In this document: piece by piece, positions 7,757-10,665 of the stretch | Layout: every line of letters begins with the position of its first letter | Numbering within the stretch: position 1 is the stretch's first letter | DNA from: Gammaproteobacteria bacterium | Lineage (GTDB): Bacteria > Pseudomonadota > Gammaproteobacteria > Pseudomonadales > GM7GCV1 | Reading direction: 5' to 3' | Assembly: GCA_030830945.1 (NCBI GenBank) | Contig: JAURLY010000182.1 | Location: forward strand, 1 to 10,665 | Length of the DNA: 10,665 nucleotides | Made by a program: the position numbers and the translations under genes | The notes under the pieces: generated by a model | Database searches by the model: none | What the model saw: the letters and a program-made list of their open reading frames with translations, nothing else | What the model was told of the DNA's origin: nothing

Positions 7757-8608
7757 ATGAGCAACGACGACAAACCTCCTTCGAAACAAACCAGTTGGCT
7801 AGACCGGCTGGTCAATAGACTGTCACCCGCACCAGAAAACCGCGACCAGCTAGCGGATATTCTGCAAAGGTCCCACGAATCCAACATTATTGATGATGAT
7901 GCCCTGCAAATTATGGAAGGCGCCATGCGCATTTCTGAGCTGCATGCAGGCGACATTATGATCCCGCGCTCCCAAATGGAGATCCTGAAGCTAAGTGCCA
8001 GCCCTTCAGACATCCTGAAGCAAATCACTGAGTCTGGGCACTCCCGCTTTCCCGTGGTGGACGAATCCGCCGACGATGTAAAGGGTGTTCTGCTAGCAAA
8101 AGATATGCTTCCCTTTATTAAGGGAGACTTCTCTGTACTGGAGATCAAACCATTGCTTCGTCCCGCCGTAATTATCCCCGAGTCCAAACGACTTAGCGTC
8201 TTGTTGCGTGAGTTTCGTGAACGACGCTATCACATGGCGATTGTGATTGATGAATACGGCAGTGTTAGTGGACTGGTTACTATTGAAGACATTTTGGAAG
8301 AAATCGTAGGTGATATTGAAGATGAAACCGACGAAGCTGAATCCGAGAGCATTCAATCCATTGGGGAGAACCTCTTTCTGGTGGAAGCCCAAACCGAAGT
8401 CGAGGATTTCAACGAGTTCTTCGAATCCGGGTTAAGTGAAGAAGAATACGACACTGTCGGCGGGCTGGTGACCAGCGTTCTGGGGCATCTCCCTGAAGTC
8501 GGTGAAAAAGTTGAGATCGAAGACTTTATGTTTGAAGTCGCCGAAGCTGACAACCGAAGAATCCTGAAGCTTCATGCGAGTCAGCTACCTCGCCCCAGCC
8601 TCGTGTAA
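7757..8608 (+). CDS. corC: CorC/YbeX-type CBS-domain protein
   Basis: A 283-residue cytoplasmic protein, similar in length to E. coli CorC (292), linked to magnesium and cobalt efflux, although the direct role is debated. It has no membrane helices, unlike the longer membrane-bound relatives. After a polar N-terminus come two CBS domains (about 66-125, starting near DIMIPRSQM, and about 131-187, with YHMAIVIDEYGSVSGLVTIE). An acidic linker (EDETDEAESES) follows, then a CorC_HlyC transporter-associated domain (about 205-275, with YDTVGGLV). The ATG at 7757 gives MSNDDKPPSKQTSWLDRL, which fits the family N-terminus; the longer open frame from 7637 overlaps ybeY and is not family-like. It lies 31 bases after ybeY. 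GGAAG at 7734-7738 is the nearest ribosome-binding-like string, but it is 18 bases away. Confidence 0.95.
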   Translation: MSNDDKPPSKQTSWLDRLVNRLSPAPENRDQLADILQRSHESNIIDDDALQIMEGAMRISELHAGDIMIPRSQMEILKLSASPSDILKQITESGHSRFPVVDESADDVKGVLLAKDMLPFIKGDFSVLEIKPLLRPAVIIPESKRLSVLLREFRERRYHMAIVIDEYGSVSGLVTIEDILEEIVGDIEDETDEAESESIQSIGENLFLVEAQTEVEDFNEFFESGLSEEEYDTVGGLVTSVLGHLPEVGEKVEIEDFMFEVAEADNRRILKLHASQLPRPSLV

Positions 8609-8638
8609 TTTTATTTACCGCCTTCGCCAACTGTTATT

Positions 8639-10150
8639 GTGAAAGCACTAAAATATTTGCTCGTCCTGCTCGCTGGAGCGAGCATACATTTTAGTTTTTC
8701 TCCTTACGACTTCTGGCCGGCTGGCATAGCCGGCCTACTTTTGTTCTGCAGTGTTATTGTCTCTGCAGAGCGCCCCAAATCAGCCTTTTTTCTCGCCTTT
8801 GTCTTTGCAGCAGGCTTTTTTGGAGCCGGGGTCAGCTGGGTCTATGTCAGTATTCATACCTACGGTGAAGTCCCTGCCTTCCTGGCTATTATTTTTACCT
8901 CCGGGTTCGCTCTTTTCCTGGCATTACTTTTTGCCCTACCCTGGCTGCTTTATCCAATTATCGGAAATACGACAGGGCTCCGCCTTTTTTGCTTTCCACT
9001 TTTTTGGTTGCTGAGCGAATGGCTTCGCGGCTGGCTTCTCACCGGATTCCCCTGGCTTTATCTGGGCTATGCCCATGTCGACAGCCCAATGAGTGGATGG
9101 ATTCCAGTGATTGGCGTGCTGGGCACAGGACTTCTGATTGCCATTGCCGTCGCTGCTATCAATTTTGCGCTAATTCATCGCTCCACACGGATTACCGGAT
9201 TATCCGGGGTGACTCTTTTGATGATTTTTATTCCGGGAATAATGCTTTCACCTGTCGAATGGACAAACACCACCGACACACAAATCCCTGTGACCATGGT
9301 GCAGCCAGACATACCCATGAGAGATAAATGGAATCCGGCCCGGGCGGATGAAATTTTGCTCAAACTGGAAGATTTAAGTTCAGACGCCTGGAAGCCGGGT
9401 CTGCTGGTTTGGCCGGAAGCGGCTATCCCATTTGTTGGAGATGCCGCAGATCCATATGTCGAGTTTCTCAACTCGCTGGGCAGCCAGTCTGATACCGCTA
9501 TTATTACCGGGCTCCTGACATACGACGCCGAACGAGACACCTACCTGAACAGCATTGCGGGTCTGGGTAAGGCCGACAACATCTATCACAAACAGAGGCT
9601 GGTTCCTTTTGGCGAATATGTTCCTTTAGAAAACCTGCTTCGTGGCACCATGCACTTTTTTGATTTACCCATGTCTGTAATAAGACCTGGTCCTGGCGGG
9701 CAATCGCCACTTTCTTTTGACTATCTGGGAGAAAGCTTTCTATTGGCGCCGGCGCTCTGCTATGAGATTGCCTATGCCTGGCTCGTTAGGGAGATGGCCG
9801 CCGATTCAAATATGCTGGTGACGCTCAGCAATGATGCCTGGTTTGGTACCAGTATCGGCCCCTGGCAGCATATGCAAATTGCACAGGCACGCGCTCTGGA
9901 AAACCAAAAACCGCTATTAAGGGTCACCAACAACGGGATTACCGCATTGGTTGACCACCAAGGCCTTATTGTGGAAAAGGTTCCACAGTTTCAGAGTGCT
10001 TCCTTAAGAACAATGATTGAACCACGTACTGGACAAACACCATTTACCCGGCATGGACAACTTTTCTCCATGAGTCTGGCCGGTTTGATGTTGATTTATG
10101 CGATCTTTCGCTCGGTACAAGGTCACCGGTTTCAAAAGTGGTTGGTTTAA
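8639..10150 (+). CDS. lnt: Apolipoprotein N-acyltransferase
   Basis: An inner-membrane enzyme of 503 residues, normal length, that transfers a fatty acyl chain from phospholipid to the N-terminal cysteine of apolipoproteins, the last step of lipoprotein maturation. The first ~205 residues are hydrophobic with about six helices, including the conserved GFPWLYLGY (136-144). A periplasmic nitrilase-type domain follows and a last helix lies near 473-491. The catalytic triad is visible as Glu260 (LLVWPEAAIPF), Lys318 (YHKQRLVPFGEYVP) and Cys374 (PALCYEIAY), corresponding to E. coli Glu267, Lys335 and Cys387. The GTG at 8639 is the only plausible start after the corC stop, 30 bases upstream; the ribosome-binding site is weak. 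It is the last gene of the cluster and is followed by a terminator-like hairpin. Confidence 0.97.
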   Translation: MKALKYLLVLLAGASIHFSFSPYDFWPAGIAGLLLFCSVIVSAERPKSAFFLAFVFAAGFFGAGVSWVYVSIHTYGEVPAFLAIIFTSGFALFLALLFALPWLLYPIIGNTTGLRLFCFPLFWLLSEWLRGWLLTGFPWLYLGYAHVDSPMSGWIPVIGVLGTGLLIAIAVAAINFALIHRSTRITGLSGVTLLMIFIPGIMLSPVEWTNTTDTQIPVTMVQPDIPMRDKWNPARADEILLKLEDLSSDAWKPGLLVWPEAAIPFVGDAADPYVEFLNSLGSQSDTAIITGLLTYDAERDTYLNSIAGLGKADNIYHKQRLVPFGEYVPLENLLRGTMHFFDLPMSVIRPGPGGQSPLSFDYLGESFLLAPALCYEIAYAWLVREMAADSNMLVTLSNDAWFGTSIGPWQHMQIAQARALENQKPLLRVTNNGITALVDHQGLIVEKVPQFQSASLRTMIEPRTGQTPFTRHGQLFSMSLAGLMLIYAIFRSVQGHRFQKWLV

Positions 10151-10176
10151 AAACCACAAACTTCAGCCAAGACAAA

Positions 10177-10211
10177 AAACGGCGAGCTTCCTTGTGGATA
10201 GCCCGCCGTTT
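10177..10211. terminator. Probable bidirectional rho-independent terminator between lnt and the convergent esterase gene
   Basis: Arms AAACGGCGAGC (10177-10187) and GCCCGCCGTTT (10201-10211) pair over 11 positions with one A-C mismatch, around a 13-base loop. On the plus strand the stem is followed by TTTATTT. On the minus strand it is followed by a run of six T, a better terminator. It sits 27 bases after the lnt stop and 10 bases from the esterase stop, exactly where two convergent transcripts would end. Confidence 0.75.
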
Positions 10212-10220
10212 ATTTGCGCC

Positions 10221-10665
10221 CTAATTGGTGATCAAAGGAAGCAAATCACGGTCATGGTGATAACGCACTTCACTGACATTATCGAAAATCATGGTTGCAC
10301 CAACGTCCGCTGAGTAGGCTGGCCATTTCGGCAACCCATCATGATTGGGGTCACCATAGCGGGCAAAATTTACCCAGGCACTGCTCATTTTGTAGGCCAT
10401 CGCAGCCGCCTCTGGCCCTCCTCCGGTAGACGTCGATACCAGCTCGGCATTATTAAACACATAAGGAATTTCAGCACAGTGCCAGGCCATGGCAATGCCA
10501 TCCATCACCGGTGAAAACCGGGTGAAGACATAGGAATAAACAGGAGCGCCATCTTGCCGTACTTTTGCAAGCACGGCATCGGCCGTGCCGAGGACATCAT
10601 CGGCCGCTACGAGAAGGACCGATTCCTGGCCATACTGCCCGATGCCACGGTGGAAGGCGCCGCCG
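10221..10665 (-). CDS. Type-B carboxylesterase, C-terminal part only
   Basis: C-terminal end of an alpha/beta-hydrolase of the carboxylesterase type-B (para-nitrobenzyl esterase-like) family, which hydrolyses ester bonds. Recognisable strings include GAPVYSYVFT, AWHCAEIPYVFNN, KMSSAWVNFARYGDPN and GLPKWPAY. The histidine in WHCAEIP (codon 10481-10479) is at the place of the family's catalytic His. The nucleophilic serine and acidic residue would lie further upstream, outside the window. The frame stays open to the window edge, but family-like sequence is clear only from about 10572 down to the stop at 10221. The first ~30 residues (10665-10575) do not look like this family and may not belong to the gene (see the GGDEF-like entry). 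If so, the gene is broken or mis-joined there. GTG at 10574 is an internal codon, not a likely start. Confidence 0.8.
   Translation of the reverse strand, partial: GGAFHRGIGQYGQESVLLVAADDVLGTADAVLAKVRQDGAPVYSYVFTRFSPVMDGIAMAWHCAEIPYVFNNAELVSTSTGGGPEAAAMAYKMSSAWVNFARYGDPNHDGLPKWPAYSADVGATMIFDNVSEVRYHHDRDLLPLITN
10571..10588. repeat. Perfect 7-bp GC-rich inverted repeat at a possible junction
   Basis: GCACGGC (10571-10577) and GCCGTGC (10582-10588) pair perfectly around a four-base loop ATCG. No T-run follows on either strand, so it is not a typical terminator. It coincides with the point where esterase-like protein sequence ends, GC content rises and plus-strand GGDEF-like coding begins. Confidence 0.55.
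10575..10665 (+). other. Possible fragment of a degenerate GGDEF (diguanylate cyclase-like) domain
   Basis: The plus strand from 10575 to the edge is open and reads GIGRAEDIIGRYEKDRFLAI followed by LPDATVEGAA. This resembles the core of GGDEF domains, which commonly read IGRYGGDEFLxxLPxT followed by a small-residue helix start. The signature itself would be EKDRF, so catalytic activity is not expected. By my count of these 30 codons, GC is highest at third positions (25), intermediate at first (22) and lowest at second (14), the usual order for real coding in GC-rich DNA. The antisense esterase frame is aligned codon for codon with it, so one of the two is a shadow. No start codon or upstream GGDEF sequence is joined to it, so it would be a fragment. 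Confidence 0.4.

Noticed and set aside
10138..10157. GTGGTT...AACCAC hairpin over the lnt stop codon as a terminator
   Set aside because: The stem has only six mostly weak pairs and no T-run follows; the hairpin at 10177-10211 is much better.

Overview
The window looks like chromosomal DNA of a gammaproteobacterium of roughly 50% GC, probably marine or another free-living lineage. The main evidence is the block ybeZ (phoH-like) - ybeY - corC - lnt at 6243-10150, in the order typical of Gammaproteobacteria. A SprT-family protein and an RND efflux pump fit this placement. No tRNA, rRNA, CRISPR array or insertion sequence was seen.

Layout. (1) Positions 1-4551, plus strand: a tightly coupled set made of an RND permease (5' end outside the window), a HlyD-type membrane-fusion protein (ATGA overlap) and a SprT-like zinc protein (TGATG overlap). 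(2) Positions 4548-about 6042, minus strand: a flavin-dependent tryptophan-halogenase-family gene. It converges on sprT and shares a CTAG in which both stop codons lie. All recognised catalytic motifs are present, but the frame is broken by one extra base in a nine-base C run, and no normal start codon exists upstream of the FAD motif, next to an eight-base A run. (3) Positions 6043-6242: a divergent intergenic region with a good sigma70-like promoter for ybeZ and two perfect odd-centred palindromes. (4) Positions 6243-10150, plus strand: ybeZ, ybeY, corC and lnt, with gaps of 1, 31 and 30 bases, three of the four using non-ATG starts. (5) Positions 10177-10211: a probable bidirectional terminator. 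(6) Positions 10221-10665, minus strand: the C-terminal end of a type-B carboxylesterase.

How the genes work together. The permease and fusion protein would form an envelope-spanning exporter with an outer-membrane channel encoded elsewhere; the substrate cannot be read from sequence. YbeZ and YbeY act in RNA/ribosome metabolism, CorC in metal-ion handling and membrane stress, and Lnt in the last step of lipoprotein maturation. The halogenase, if functional, would be an FADH2-dependent enzyme acting on an indole-like substrate, but its substrate is unknown.

I found no convincing new multi-gene system. The strongest leads are the homopolymer-broken but otherwise intact halogenase, and the last ~95 bases. 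There the base composition rises, a perfect 7-bp hairpin appears, and the plus strand reads like a degenerate GGDEF domain rather than the upstream part of the esterase. That suggests a rearrangement or chimeric assembly junction.
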